From: Bradyrhizobium guangdongense
GTDB lineage: Bacteria > Pseudomonadota > Alphaproteobacteria > Rhizobiales > Xanthobacteraceae
NCBI RefSeq assembly: GCF_004114975.1
Contig: NZ_CP030051.1
Location: 4,092,001-4,156,000 of the forward strand
DNA: 64,000 nt
Direction: 5' to 3'
Shown here: in pieces, positions 26,155 through 35,726 of the stretch
Layout: each line of letters opens with the position of its first letter
How positions within the stretch are numbered: the first letter of the stretch is position 1
Made by a program: the position numbers and the translations under genes
The notes under the pieces: model-generated
Databases searched by the model: none
The model's input: the letters and a program-made list of their open reading frames with translations, nothing else
What the model was told of the DNA's origin: nothing

Positions 26155-27981
26155 CTATTCCACGGTCACGGACTTGGCGAGATTGCGCGGCTGGTCGACG
26201 TCGGTCCCCATCACGACAGCGGTATGATAGGCGAGCAGCTGCACAGGAACGGCATAGACCATCGGCGTGAAGGCCGCAGCCATGTCGGGCATGACGATGG
26301 TGACGACCGAATCCACCGTCGCCTCCGCGGCACCTTTGGCATCGGTCATCAGAATGATATTGCCGCCGCGCGCGGCGACCTCCTGCATGTTGGAGACGGT
26401 CTTTTCGAACACACGGTCGTAGGGCGCGATGACGACCACAGGCATGGTCTCGTCGATCAGCGCGATCGGTCCGTGCTTGAGTTCGCCGGCGGCATAGCCT
26501 TCGGCGTGGATGTAGGAGATTTCCTTCAGCTTCAGCGCGCCTTCGAGCGCCAGCGGGAAGCTGGTGCCACGGCCGAGATAAAGCACGTCGCGGGATTTCG
26601 AGATCCGGTGCGCGAGCTTCTCGATCTGCGACTCGGTGGTGAGCGCATCCGACATCAAGCGCGGAATCTCGACGAGACCATGGACCAGCTTGATCTCGTC
26701 CGCTTCGGACAATTCGCCTCTGGCCCTGCCGGCCGCAATCGCGAGGTTGGCGAGCACCATGAGCTGGCAGGTGAAGGCCTTGGTCGAGGCGACACCGATC
26801 TCGGGACCTGCCAGCGTTTGCAGCACGGTCTCGCTCTCGCGCGCGATCGTCGAGGTCGGTACGTTGACGACGGCAATGGTGTGCGCGCCTTCGGCCTTGG
26901 CGTAGCGCAAAGCAGCCAGCGTGTCCGCGGTCTCGCCGGATTGCGAGATGAAGATGGCGAGATCGCCCTTGCGCAGGGGCGCTTCGCGGTAACGGAATTC
27001 GGAGGCGACGTCGACCTCGACCGGCAGGCGCGCAAAGCGCTCGAACCAGTATTTCGCAACGATGCCGGCGTAGCTCGCGGTGCCGCAGGCCGTGATATTG
27101 ATGCGCTGGATGTCCTTGAAGTCGAACGGCAGCTTGACCGGCAGCGAAACGCGCTCGGTCGCCATGTCGACATAGCGCGCCAACGTATGGCCGACCACTT
27201 CCGGCTGCTCGTGGATCTCCTTCGCCATGAAGTGGCGATAATTGGCCTTGTCGACCAGCGAGGTGGAAGCGGCGTGCCTGATCTTGTCACGCTCGACGGC
27301 CTCTCCGTCCTTGTCGAAGATCGTCGCGCCGTCGTGGGTCAGCACGACCCAGTCGCCGTCTTCGAGGTAGCTGATCGTATCGGTGAACGGGCCGAGCGCG
27401 ATCGCGTCCGAGCCGAGATACATTTCGCCGTTGCCATAGCCGATCGCCAGCGGCGGCCCATTGCGAGCGCCGATCATGAGATCGCCGTCGCCGGCGAAGA
27501 TGAAGCCGAGCGCGAAGGCGCCCCGCAAGCGCGCCAGCGTCTGCTTCACCGCTTCCACAGGCTTGCTGCCGCGCGAGAGCAGATCGTCGACGAGATGCAG
27601 CACGATCTCGGTATCGGTTTCGGTGTGGAACACCGTTCCCTTCTTCTCGAGCTCCTCGCGCAGCTCTCGGAAATTCTCGATGATGCCGTTGTGAACGACT
27701 GCGACGCGCTCGGTCGCATGCGGATGGGCGTTGTTGACGGTCGGTTTGCCGTGGGTGGCCCAGCGGGTGTGACCGATGCCTGTGGTGCCCTTCAGCGGTT
27801 CCGCCTCCAGCCGCTTCTCCAGATTCTTCAGCTTGCCCTCGGCGCGGCGGCGCTCGATATGCTTGCCTTCAAGCGTGGCGACGCCCGCGGAATCATAGCC
27901 GCGATATTCCAGACGTTTGAGCGAATCCACCAATTGCTCTGCAACCGGCTCGCGCCCGAGAATGCCGACAATCCCGCACAT
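26155..27981 (-). CDS. glmS: Glutamine-fructose-6-phosphate aminotransferase (isomerising)
   Basis: A protein of 608 residues that makes glucosamine-6-phosphate, the first committed step to UDP-GlcNAc for peptidoglycan and lipopolysaccharide. The start MCGIVGILGREPVAEQ exposes the N-terminal Cys nucleophile of the glutaminase domain, which fixes ATG 27981. The frame stays open upstream to 28068, but earlier starts would block that Cys. Two SIS domains follow (SQSGETADTLAALRYAK; YLGRGTSFPLALEGALKLKE). The C-terminus PRNLAKSVTVE is the family end. No glmS ribozyme is seen upstream. It is separated from glmU by three accessory genes. Confidence 0.97.
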   Translation of the reverse strand: MCGIVGILGREPVAEQLVDSLKRLEYRGYDSAGVATLEGKHIERRRAEGKLKNLEKRLEAEPLKGTTGIGHTRWATHGKPTVNNAHPHATERVAVVHNGIIENFRELREELEKKGTVFHTETDTEIVLHLVDDLLSRGSKPVEAVKQTLARLRGAFALGFIFAGDGDLMIGARNGPPLAIGYGNGEMYLGSDAIALGPFTDTISYLEDGDWVVLTHDGATIFDKDGEAVERDKIRHAASTSLVDKANYRHFMAKEIHEQPEVVGHTLARYVDMATERVSLPVKLPFDFKDIQRINITACGTASYAGIVAKYWFERFARLPVEVDVASEFRYREAPLRKGDLAIFISQSGETADTLAALRYAKAEGAHTIAVVNVPTSTIARESETVLQTLAGPEIGVASTKAFTCQLMVLANLAIAAGRARGELSEADEIKLVHGLVEIPRLMSDALTTESQIEKLAHRISKSRDVLYLGRGTSFPLALEGALKLKEISYIHAEGYAAGELKHGPIALIDETMPVVVIAPYDRVFEKTVSNMQEVAARGGNIILMTDAKGAAEATVDSVVTIVMPDMAAAFTPMVYAVPVQLLAYHTAVVMGTDVDQPRNLAKSVTVE

Positions 27982-28188
27982 GCGGATCAATATCCCCCAA
28001 ATCGTCGAAAAGTCGCCTAAACGAAGCGTTCGGTTTTTAGCGAAGTTCCCAAGGAACCAGATACTCAATAATTATTGCGATCCTACATATTTTCAAACTT
28101 TTCAATTGCTTCTCGCAGTCGCCTCTCAAAGAGCGCGCCCTTGTTGATGTCATTCCAGGTAAGCCTGGCCTTACCGACATTGTCGACA

Positions 28189-29649
28189 CTACGGCAAGTC
28201 TGCGCCGGCCCATGGAGGCAGCGACCTCGGTGTGAGCAGCCAAAGCAAGAACAAGATGGCGGCTCCGTTGCTCAACAGCATTGTGGTCATTGGCACGTTG
28301 AGGAATGCCGGCAGCACAACGCCGCTGGATACCAATACAAACCGTGAGGGTAGTTTCGCCGACGCGCCGTTTGCCAACGCCACGATGCATCCGCACGCCA
28401 GTGCGACCAGCGGCGCACCTACCGGACCGACGGACGCGATCCCCTCCGTAGCGAACAGAGAAGCGTTCAGGGCACCAAAATCATAGGACTTGGCCATTAC
28501 CAGCGCCAACGGCTCTGCATAGGGGCATTGGCTGAAGAACGGCTTGATCAACGATATCTGACAGAAATACGTCAGCAGGTGCCGAGAGAAGAAATCGTTA
28601 TAGAGATCAATCGCCATCGACGGGACAGCGATCATTCTGAAGTTGATCGTGCCGAAGATCAGGTCGCTCGATGCCAGTCCCGATCTCTGGAACACAAATC
28701 CCAACAGCCCGATCATAATCGGCAGGAGAAGAGAGAGAATGATAGCGTCGCGCGCTCCTGCGCGTCGTGACAGCAGCAGGAGGAAAGCGAGCCAGACAGG
28801 TGCAAGGAGATTGAGCTTGGCCAACGTAACTGGGAATGCGGCGAACATCAGCACAACCGTCAATGCCACGTAGCCCCATCGCTTCAGGAAGGCAAAACAG
28901 GTAAATGCAAACGGCAGAAATGCGCCTGTGGTTATCCCGATCGCGTAACCCAGCAGTTTTGGGAACTCGATCTGATCTCGATACCGGTAAATTTCACTGA
29001 GTTTCGCCAGCTTGAAGTTGTAGGACGCGCCGGCAAGGAGCACCGCAGCGCTGACAATCAAGATAGCCTTCAGCCACAGTTCAAAATGTGCCGGCGAAAT
29101 CTCGGGGAATTTCGGCCTGTCGGGACGCCAGAAAACCGCAGGAACGGAGAACACCACGGCGCTGACGACAATCGAAAGCGTCGCGAGACGACCATCATAA
29201 CCATAGATCGAGGAAGGCACGATCCAGCAATAGCCCAGCAAAACCGTGAAGAAGTAGAAGCTCAGGCAATAGCCGAAGCTAAACCGCCCAAACAGAAATA
29301 TGCCCATGAGGCCGATCAGAGGTAGACTGTTGATGACCGCTGCAAGCAAGGCCCGCGTATCCGGATTCCCGAGCAGGCCCAGATATGAATATCGTTGCTC
29401 CACGATATAGAGCGAGATGCAGCAGAATATGACGTGAGCGACCAGCAAGGCGATCGTGCGACGAGGGCGGGTCGGCGTCGGCCTGCACCTCAGGAAACCA
29501 TCAAAATCGTTGAACCGAACGATCTTCCCCTGCACCATCGCTTCAATGGCTACGTCGTCCACAAAGCGATACGGGATCCCGTCAAAGTACCCCTCCGCCT
29601 GAAACAGCACGGATTCGCGCAATGGTAGCTGGTTCCCAGGGCCTATCAT
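28189..29649 (-). CDS. Polytopic membrane protein, Wzy-like oligosaccharide polymerase candidate
   Basis: A protein of 486 residues. A cytosolic N-terminus of about 80 residues is followed by some ten to twelve hydrophobic helices, among them IALLVAHVIFCCISLYIV and AFFLPFAF-like segments, and a large central loop. Length, topology and few conserved residues resemble O-antigen or exopolysaccharide repeat-unit polymerases (Wzy/EpsG type), which rarely show sharp motifs. Base composition is less GC-rich than the flanking glmS and glmU, suggesting transfer. ATG 29649 is chosen; an in-frame start at 29685 is possible. It follows the small membrane-protein gene at 30219 on the same strand, 108 bp apart. 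Confidence 0.55.
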   Translation of the reverse strand: MIGPGNQLPLRESVLFQAEGYFDGIPYRFVDDVAIEAMVQGKIVRFNDFDGFLRCRPTPTRPRRTIALLVAHVIFCCISLYIVEQRYSYLGLLGNPDTRALLAAVINSLPLIGLMGIFLFGRFSFGYCLSFYFFTVLLGYCWIVPSSIYGYDGRLATLSIVVSAVVFSVPAVFWRPDRPKFPEISPAHFELWLKAILIVSAAVLLAGASYNFKLAKLSEIYRYRDQIEFPKLLGYAIGITTGAFLPFAFTCFAFLKRWGYVALTVVLMFAAFPVTLAKLNLLAPVWLAFLLLLSRRAGARDAIILSLLLPIMIGLLGFVFQRSGLASSDLIFGTINFRMIAVPSMAIDLYNDFFSRHLLTYFCQISLIKPFFSQCPYAEPLALVMAKSYDFGALNASLFATEGIASVGPVGAPLVALACGCIVALANGASAKLPSRFVLVSSGVVLPAFLNVPMTTMLLSNGAAILFLLWLLTPRSLPPWAGADLP

Positions 29650-29757
29650 AAAAGCTGTGTAGCATTGCGCTCGTGTGAAACGCAACGAGACGCAGCAAAG
29701 CAGACGGGGTTGATGGAATTGCCTTCAGTTGGCGGCGTTGTCTGGCCAAACGCAGTG

Positions 29758-30219
29758 TCAGTGCTTGAGCTGCGCTTCGTAAGGGGCATCAGGATCGAGC
29801 AGCCGGTATACTCTACCGTTGCTGTTGGGGTTGGAGTTGTCACTTGTCGAGAAGACGACAACGGGAACCCTTCCTGCCTCTGACCAATACGAGTATCTGC
29901 CAAGGCCGATCGTATTAATGTCGCTGTGGGGGCTGTGACTTGGCCCCAGAAGCTTTCCGTCTTCGGTGAGCACAACATGTGATCGGCGCGACTCATCGAG
30001 CGTGTCAGCGGGTGCGGGAGCAGGCAGCTTGTAGATGGCGAACGCGTTCCCGGCCAGCCGCGCGAATGGCGGATTGAGGATCGTCTTGTCCATTGGGACA
30101 AAGTGCGCCTCGAGGTACAACCCTATTGGAACGTAGAGTGCCAGCAAGACCATGACAGCCGCGACGCTCGCAATCGGCATTTTTCCTCTGCTACTAGCGA
30201 TGAGCGAGTTCTGCGTCAT
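29758..30219 (-). CDS. Small membrane-anchored protein, paralogue of 40110-40535
   Basis: A protein of 153 residues with one N-terminal transmembrane segment (VAAVMVLLALYVPIGLYLEA) and an exported C-terminal part. The end carries YSYWSEAGRVPVVVFSTSDN then SNPNSNGRVYRLL. The protein at 40110 has the same layout (ALYVPAAIY, then FAIWSDQGIVFSSRDNSDPN, NGRKYW), so the two are paralogues. No known domain is recognised. It is co-directional with the Wzy-like gene and may be in one operon with it, hinting at a surface polysaccharide role. Confidence 0.6.
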   Translation of the reverse strand: MTQNSLIASSRGKMPIASVAAVMVLLALYVPIGLYLEAHFVPMDKTILNPPFARLAGNAFAIYKLPAPAPADTLDESRRSHVVLTEDGKLLGPSHSPHSDINTIGLGRYSYWSEAGRVPVVVFSTSDNSNPNSNGRVYRLLDPDAPYEAQLKH

Positions 30220-30522
30220 GGGAAACAGCAGTTAGTGGACCCCTCTGATCATATTATCGGCAGCCTGAGCGAGCACGCAAGCGGCGCTGCGAGACTTCGA
30301 AAGAATGGAGGCCCGGTTCCAGCCCGACGCAAATGCCACCATCTTGCACCCGCCAGATATCTTGGCGATCCCGACCAGTCTGCGAGCGGCGGCTTCTGGG
30401 TCGGCGAATGGGCGGGGTGTATTTCGTTTCGTGCGTGCGTCATTATGGCTGACCTTTAGTCGCGCGCATTAACTCGTTGTCAACAAATTTGGCCAACGAT
30501 TCGCGACCAGGAGATCAAGGCC
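30220..30522. other. Intergenic region without a gene
   Basis: About 300 bp between divergent genes. Short open frames here have no ribosome site and no protein-like composition. It must hold promoters for both sides, but none is convincing by eye. Confidence 0.5.
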
Positions 30523-30741
30523 ATGAAAGCCACGTCCGACCGCAAAGGTCTGTCATCGCTCTATCTGCGCGCCAGCGAGACCGAAGGCACGCATTTGGCT
30601 CATTGGCCGCCGCCTCAGCGCGGCAAGGAAAACAAGCCCGTCTTCATCAAGCATCCGGAAGGCGAACCTGTGAAGCGCGCCAAGCCGCGCGGCTGGCGGC
30701 TGACGCGCGCCATCTTCTCCGAATTCGCTGACGACGAATAG
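30523..30741 (+). CDS. Small conserved-type hypothetical protein
   Basis: A basic protein of 72 residues, rich in Lys/Arg/Pro (KENKPVFIKHPEGEPVKRAK) with the ending RAIFSEFADDE. AGGAG at 30509-30513 lies 9 nt before ATG 30523. There is no signal peptide or membrane segment. It is convergent with glmU with an 8-bp gap. The function is not recognised; the good ribosome site and codon use support a real gene. Confidence 0.6.
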   Translation: MKATSDRKGLSSLYLRASETEGTHLAHWPPPQRGKENKPVFIKHPEGEPVKRAKPRGWRLTRAIFSEFADDE

Positions 30742-30749
30742 CGCTGCGG

Positions 30750-32105
30750 CTATTTCTCCGGTTTCTTGCCGCCCGTCTTCATTTCGCGATAGCGCGCCGC
30801 ACCGCCTTCGCGGATGGTCTGCTGATTGCGTTCCAGCGCCATCGCGTCGTCGGGCACATCGCGGGTGATGACCGAGCCGGAGCCGATATAGGCGCCGTTG
30901 CCGATTTTGACCGGCGCGACCAGAGAGGAATTGGTGCCGATGAAGGCGCCCTGCCCGATCACCGTCTTGTGCTTCTTGAAGCCATCGTAGTTGCAGGTGA
31001 TGGTGCCGGCGCCAATGTTGGATTTGGCTCCGACGGTGGCGTCCCCAATGTAGGAGAGGTGGTTGACCTTGACGCCCGCCTCCAGCGTCGCGGCCTTGGT
31101 CTCGACGAAATTGCCGATGCGCGCACCGTCGCCGAGCGAGGTGCCGGGTCGAAGCCGCGCATAAGGACCAATCGAGACGTTCTTGCCGAGCGTCGTCTGC
31201 ACGATGTGCGAAAACGAGTGGATCACGGCGCCGTCGCCAATCGACACGCCCGGGCCGATCACCACGAACGGCTCGATGGTGACGTCCTTGCCGAACACGG
31301 TGTCGGCGGCAAGATAGACCGTTTCCGGCGCGATCAGCGTGACGCCGGCCTCCATCGCGGCCATGCGCAACCGCGCCTGCATCACGCTTTCCGCTTCCGC
31401 AAGCTGCGCCTTGGTGTTGATGCCGCGCACCTCGTCCTCGCTGGTCTCGATCACCACGGACTCCCATCCCTGTTCGCGGACGATGCCGACTGCATCCGTC
31501 AGATAATATTCGCCCTTGGAGTTCGCATTGCCGATCTTGTCCAGGATCGCGAGCGCGCGGCGTCCGTCGATCGCCATGACCCCGGCATTGCACAGATTGA
31601 TCTTGCGCTCGTCCGCGCTGGCATCGGCCTGCTCGCGGATCGCGACCAGGCGATCGCCCTCGACGATGAAGCGGCCATAGCCGGTCGGATCCGCCGCGCG
31701 GAAGCCGAGCGCGGCAAGCGCAGCTCCCCTGGCGAGCGGCGCGCGAAGCCGCGCAAAGGTCTCGGCCGAGATCAGCGGCGTATCGCCGAACGCGATCAGG
31801 AGATCATCCACGCCGCGTGCGATCGCCTCGCGCGCTGCCAGCACCGCATGCGCGGTGCCGAGCCGCTCGCTTTGTACGAAGGTGAGCGCGTCGGGCCGAA
31901 TGCGTTTTGCCTCTTCAGCGACGGCCTGGTGGTCCGGGCCGATCACGACCGCGAGCGCAGTCCCGGTTCCCTGCGGTGCGGCGCCGAGGACGTGGGCAAG
32001 CAAGGTCTGGGAGGCTACGGGATGCAGCACCTTCGGCACGCTCGATCGCATGCGCGTACCCTCGCCAGCGGCCAGAACGATCGTGAGACTTGAGCGGGCA
32101 GTCAT
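30750..32105 (-). CDS. glmU: Bifunctional UDP-GlcNAc pyrophosphorylase / GlcN-1-P acetyltransferase
   Basis: A protein of 451 residues. The N-terminal uridyltransferase domain starts [20 protein letters not shown], and the C-terminal left-handed beta-helix acetyltransferase domain shows hexapeptide repeats ([46 protein letters not shown]). It carries out the last two steps to UDP-GlcNAc, following GlmS and GlmM. In many relatives glmU and glmS are adjacent; here about 2.8 kb of other genes lies between them. It is transcribed towards, and ends 8 bp from, the small gene at 30741. Confidence 0.97.
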   Translation of the reverse strand: MTARSSLTIVLAAGEGTRMRSSVPKVLHPVASQTLLAHVLGAAPQGTGTALAVVIGPDHQAVAEEAKRIRPDALTFVQSERLGTAHAVLAAREAIARGVDDLLIAFGDTPLISAETFARLRAPLARGAALAALGFRAADPTGYGRFIVEGDRLVAIREQADASADERKINLCNAGVMAIDGRRALAILDKIGNANSKGEYYLTDAVGIVREQGWESVVIETSEDEVRGINTKAQLAEAESVMQARLRMAAMEAGVTLIAPETVYLAADTVFGKDVTIEPFVVIGPGVSIGDGAVIHSFSHIVQTTLGKNVSIGPYARLRPGTSLGDGARIGNFVETKAATLEAGVKVNHLSYIGDATVGAKSNIGAGTITCNYDGFKKHKTVIGQGAFIGTNSSLVAPVKIGNGAYIGSGSVITRDVPDDAMALERNQQTIREGGAARYREMKTGGKKPEK

Positions 32106-32284
32106 TGCAATCCTGTCAAATATGGCCGAATCGATCGTCGCACCGGCGGGCGGCGGGGCAGTATCGCCCGACCTGTCGCCTTGCTACCCCCGCAAACGCC
32201 CGGAATTCAAGTGCGCGCGGGTTTTCCTGTTAATGTTCCTTGATTGATTCGGGGAAGCCAGACAGGGCTGGGCACTCAAGGTTC

Positions 32285-33682
32285 ATGGCAAAGGATTCCG
32301 ACCCACTGGCGGATGCCTTCGGCGACAAGGAGACCGGCGGGCTGTTCTCCGGACTTTTGGCCGAGGAAGGCTCGTTCGATCGACGCTTGCTGTGGCGGCT
32401 GGGCTCGTGGGGCGTGGCCGCCGTCGGCGCCGTGGTGGTGGCCGTGATGGCCAACCAAGCCCAGCTCGGCTGGCGGCGCGACCAGGCCGCCTCCGCCGAT
32501 CTCGCCCGCCAAGCTGACAGGCTCCAGCAGCTGACCAAGGAAAGCCAGCTCGAAGCGCGCCGGCTCACCTCTGCCATCGAAACGCTGAACGCAGATCGCG
32601 ACCGGCTCTATGCGCGCGTCACCGTGCTCGAGCAAGGGCTCGATTCCGTCACCGGCACCATCGCAAAGCAGACCGCGACATCGCCACAGACGGCCGAGTC
32701 GAAGCCGCAGGACACGCCCGTCGCGGCCACTCAGCCCTCGGCTGCCGTGCCTGAAGTCGCGCCGGTTGCCTCCACCGCCGCCTCGTTGGTCGACAGGCCG
32801 CGCACAACGGCCGGCAAGGAGACCAAGGAAAACGCGAAAGACAATTCGAAAGAGGCTGCCAAAGCTCCGTCAGGCCCGCCGCCGCAGACCGCTGCTGCAG
32901 CATCGCTCGTTGCGCAGCCGCCGGTGACGACGTCGGCGCTGCCGATTCTTCCGCTGGTGCCGTCGAAGTCGATCATGGCGCCGCCCGATCCCGCCGCATC
33001 GAAGCTGATTCAGCCTGAATCGACCGACAAGGCGACCGAGAAGAAGCCCGAGCCGCCGCCCGCCCCGGCCGAAGTTGCTGCGGTGCCGGCGAAGCCGGCG
33101 GACTCCGCTGAGGCTGAACCGCCTGCCATTCCCGTCCAGCAGACGCGCTTTGCGATCGACCTCGGCGGCGCAAATTCGATCGACGGCCTGCGTGCGCTCT
33201 GGCGTGGCCTGTCCAAATCCAATCCGGAGATCGCCGCGCTCCGGCCGATCATCATGATCAAGGAAGGCAACACAGGTCTCGGCATGCAGCTCCGCCTCGG
33301 CGCCGGTCCGCTGATCAACGCTGCCGCCGCCGCCAAGCTCTGCGCGGGTCTCGCCGAGAGCGATCGCCATTGCGAGACGACGGTGTTCGACGGCCAGCGC
33401 CTGTCGATGCGCGGCGGATCGGAGAAGGGGCAAGAAAAATCTCAGGACCGTGTTCAGGAGAAGAACACGGAGAAGAATCCGGACGCGGCACCGCAAGGCG
33501 AAACCGCGCCCGTGCCGGGCGCAAAACCCGAGAAGCCGCAGCGACGCCACAGCTACTCTTCCAAGCGCTCATCGAAGCGCGAGGAGCCCGCACCGGCACC
33601 TGCGGCACCACCGCCGGCGGCCGCCCCCAAGCCCGAGACGGCCTCGGCGAGCTCGACAATATCGTCATTCTTCAGGCGATAG
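32285..33682 (+). CDS. Membrane-anchored Ala/Pro-rich protein with SPOR-like C-terminal region
   Basis: A protein of 465 residues. It has a cytosolic N-terminus of about 40 residues, one transmembrane helix (VAAVGAVVVAVMA), a coiled coil (residues ~60-115) and a long Ala/Pro/Lys linker (~115-290). A compact domain near 290-385 (FAIDLGGANSIDGLRALWRG; GMQLRLGAGPLINAAAAAKL) resembles SPOR domains, which bind denuded peptidoglycan at division sites; LCAGLAESDRHCET is also typical. A low-complexity basic tail ends the protein. ATG 32285 is preferred over TTG 32240. A cell-envelope or division role is inferred from the layout. Confidence 0.65.
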   Translation: MAKDSDPLADAFGDKETGGLFSGLLAEEGSFDRRLLWRLGSWGVAAVGAVVVAVMANQAQLGWRRDQAASADLARQADRLQQLTKESQLEARRLTSAIETLNADRDRLYARVTVLEQGLDSVTGTIAKQTATSPQTAESKPQDTPVAATQPSAAVPEVAPVASTAASLVDRPRTTAGKETKENAKDNSKEAAKAPSGPPPQTAAAASLVAQPPVTTSALPILPLVPSKSIMAPPDPAASKLIQPESTDKATEKKPEPPPAPAEVAAVPAKPADSAEAEPPAIPVQQTRFAIDLGGANSIDGLRALWRGLSKSNPEIAALRPIIMIKEGNTGLGMQLRLGAGPLINAAAAAKLCAGLAESDRHCETTVFDGQRLSMRGGSEKGQEKSQDRVQEKNTEKNPDAAPQGETAPVPGAKPEKPQRRHSYSSKRSSKREEPAPAPAAPPPAAAPKPETASASSTISSFFRR

Positions 33683-33769
33683 GGCCAACCGCCAGCGGCC
33701 TGTGACGGTGGGGTCAGAAAATCGACTTTGCCGGTTGCTCCTTCCCCCCTTCCCGACCATATTGCCGAC

Positions 33770-34150
33770 ATGACAAAAAAGCCGTTCCGCCTTACGCCCT
33801 ATCAGGTGCAGTTTCTCATCGTCGTCGGTTTCGTCACCGTCGGCTGGGCGCTCTATGTGCGCTATCTCGCGATCGAATTCTCGCAGGTGGCGCTGGCTTG
33901 CGATGCCGGCTTGCAGACGATGATCTGCAAGGCGCGCTCGGTGTCGACGTCGCTGTTCAAGAATTCCGTGTTCGGCATCGTCGCGCTGGTCATCGCGATG
34001 CTGAACTTGATGCGGCCCTCGATCGTGCTGCTCACGCTTGGCGTGATCGCAGCCGGCCTCGGCATCGTGCTCTACAACATCGTGCTGTCGGGCCTTGCGA
34101 TCGGCCTGCTCATCCTTGGCTTTGCTCGGCCCGCGCCCGCCACAGCGTGA
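33770..34150 (+). CDS. Small hypothetical membrane protein
   Basis: A protein of 126 residues with three hydrophobic segments (FLIVVGFVTVGWALYVRYLA; FGIVALVIAMLNLM; SIVLLTLGVIAAGLGIVLYN). ATG 33770 is chosen; a start at 33728 would add 14 residues rich in Pro. The two cysteines in ACDAGLQTMICKA lie between helices 1 and 2 on the outer side. Its last 41 bp overlap the end of the convergent ndvC gene. No function is recognised. Confidence 0.65.
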   Translation: MTKKPFRLTPYQVQFLIVVGFVTVGWALYVRYLAIEFSQVALACDAGLQTMICKARSVSTSLFKNSVFGIVALVIAMLNLMRPSIVLLTLGVIAAGLGIVLYNIVLSGLAIGLLILGFARPAPATA

Positions 34151-35726
34151 GCGCGAACAGCAAGTAGATCGCGCAGCTCCACATCGCCTGCCAATTGTCG
34201 CGGCCTTCGTTCAAGATCACGTAGGCCGCCGACAGCGCCAGCAGCCCCGCGAATACCGCTTCCGCGATCGGGCGCAGGCCGATCTGGGGACGATTCAGCA
34301 TCAACAGCGCGAACGGCACCACGGCCATCGTCAGCGAGGCATAGGGGAAGTCGCGGTAGCGCGGATCGAACACGAAGCCGAGCGCGGTCTCGGCCGCGAT
34401 CACCGCCGTCACCGCCAGGGTCAGGCAAAGCACGGCGGAGAGCTTCGACCATTTCCGGCCCTCGCGCGGGCCGAGCAGGTCGAGGAAGGTGGGAAGACTT
34501 CGGCCGATGACGAGCGCCTGCGCGCAGAAGATCGGCGAAAGGATGCCGGCGAGCAGCAGCGCGCCCCATTGCAGCCAGCCGCCCCAGCCGTAGCTCTCGT
34601 AGTACATCTTGTCGGCGGCGATCCCCAGCAGGATGCCCGCTGATGTCGCCGAGATGCCGACACCGAGCCAGGCCGAGAAGCGCGGCGTCCAGGGACGGCG
34701 CCTCAGCGTGATGCCGGCCACCACGAACACCAGCACGCTGAGGCCCATGCCTGATCCCATGTACCATTTCCAGAGCGGGAAGTTGCTGATCGGCTCGCCG
34801 GGCGGATATTTCAGCTGGCGCCGTACGGAATCGAGCAGCCCCCAATAGCCGCCGACGGTGCCTTCGAGCCGCCGCTTCCACGGCTGGTCATAGGCCTCGA
34901 TCAGGTTGACCCGAAACTTCTGCGCCTTCGCCAGCGCCAGGATCTCCGACACCACGCGCGCCTGGTTGCTGCGGGACGGCAGCGCGCCCTCGCGCATGCG
35001 GCCTTCGCTCGGCCAGCCGGTCTCGCCGATCAGGATCTCCTTGCCGGGAAACGCCACCGCCATGCGCTCACGGATCGCCTCGACATGGGCAGAGGCGAAT
35101 TTCGCCTTCACCGGCATGTCCTCCCAATAAGGCAGGATATGAATCGTGACGAAGTCGACGGCGTCATAGACCTCGCGGTTCTTCAGCCAATATTCCCAGA
35201 CATCGGCATAGGTCACGGGGACGGCGACCTGCGCCTTCACCGAACGGATGATCGCGATCAGATCCTGCGTCGTCATCTCTCCGCGCAGCAGCACCTCGTT
35301 GCCGACGACGAGGGCGGAGACGGTGTCGGGAAATTCCTTGGTGAGGCGGACCGCCGTCGAGACCTGGGCAAAATTCTTGGCGCGGTTGCTGCCGAGCCAG
35401 ATGCCCTGGATCACCTTCAGCCCGCCGACTTTGGTGGCGACCGCCGGCACCTGGTCGAGGCCGTTCTCGATCGAATAGGTGCGGACGCAGTCGGTGATCT
35501 CCTTGAGCTGGCGCAGATCCTGCTCAATCTGGTCGGCCTCGATGTGGGTCGATGGGTTCAGCGGCGTCTGCTCGCCGCGGAACGGCGCATAGGAGACGCA
35601 TTGAACCTTGTCGTTGGGATCGATGGGCGCGCGGGCAAGCGTGATCGGCGTGGCCAGCCACCACCACACGGCAGCAATTGCACCCAGGGAGACGAGCAGG
35701 AGCGCCAATGGCGTACGAAGAGAAAT
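34110..35726 (-). CDS. ndvC: NdvC-like GH17 membrane protein (beta-glucan synthesis)
   Basis: A protein of 538 residues if begun at the ATT codon at 35724-35726, which lies 9 nt after GGAGG and gives a clean signal anchor (MSLRTPLALLLVSLGAIAAV). The first ordinary start, TTG 35708, has no ribosome site. Residues ~40-300 are a glycoside hydrolase family 17 domain with both catalytic Glu: VVGNEVLLRG (acid, ~E145) and LIGETGWPSEG (nucleophile, ~E234). The remainder holds some eight transmembrane helices. In Bradyrhizobium NdvC is needed for the beta-(1,6) linkages of cyclic glucans used in osmoadaptation and nodulation. It is divergent from the ndvD-like gene. Confidence 0.8.
   Translation of the reverse strand: MSLRTPLALLLVSLGAIAAVWWWLATPITLARAPIDPNDKVQCVSYAPFRGEQTPLNPSTHIEADQIEQDLRQLKEITDCVRTYSIENGLDQVPAVATKVGGLKVIQGIWLGSNRAKNFAQVSTAVRLTKEFPDTVSALVVGNEVLLRGEMTTQDLIAIIRSVKAQVAVPVTYADVWEYWLKNREVYDAVDFVTIHILPYWEDMPVKAKFASAHVEAIRERMAVAFPGKEILIGETGWPSEGRMREGALPSRSNQARVVSEILALAKAQKFRVNLIEAYDQPWKRRLEGTVGGYWGLLDSVRRQLKYPPGEPISNFPLWKWYMGSGMGLSVLVFVVAGITLRRRPWTPRFSAWLGVGISATSAGILLGIAADKMYYESYGWGGWLQWGALLLAGILSPIFCAQALVIGRSLPTFLDLLGPREGRKWSKLSAVLCLTLAVTAVIAAETALGFVFDPRYRDFPYASLTMAVVPFALLMLNRPQIGLRPIAEAVFAGLLALSAAYVILNEGRDNWQAMWSCAIYLLFALTLWRARAEQSQG

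Noticed and set aside
26116..28020. 634-codon open frame antisense to glmS
   Set aside because: It covers the whole glmS gene; glmS is certain, and the antisense product is Arg/Asp/His-rich without recognisable features.
27982..28188. glmS ribozyme or other riboswitch upstream of glmS
   Set aside because: The 207-bp leader shows no matching conserved core, and glmS ribozymes are a feature of Firmicutes and relatives.
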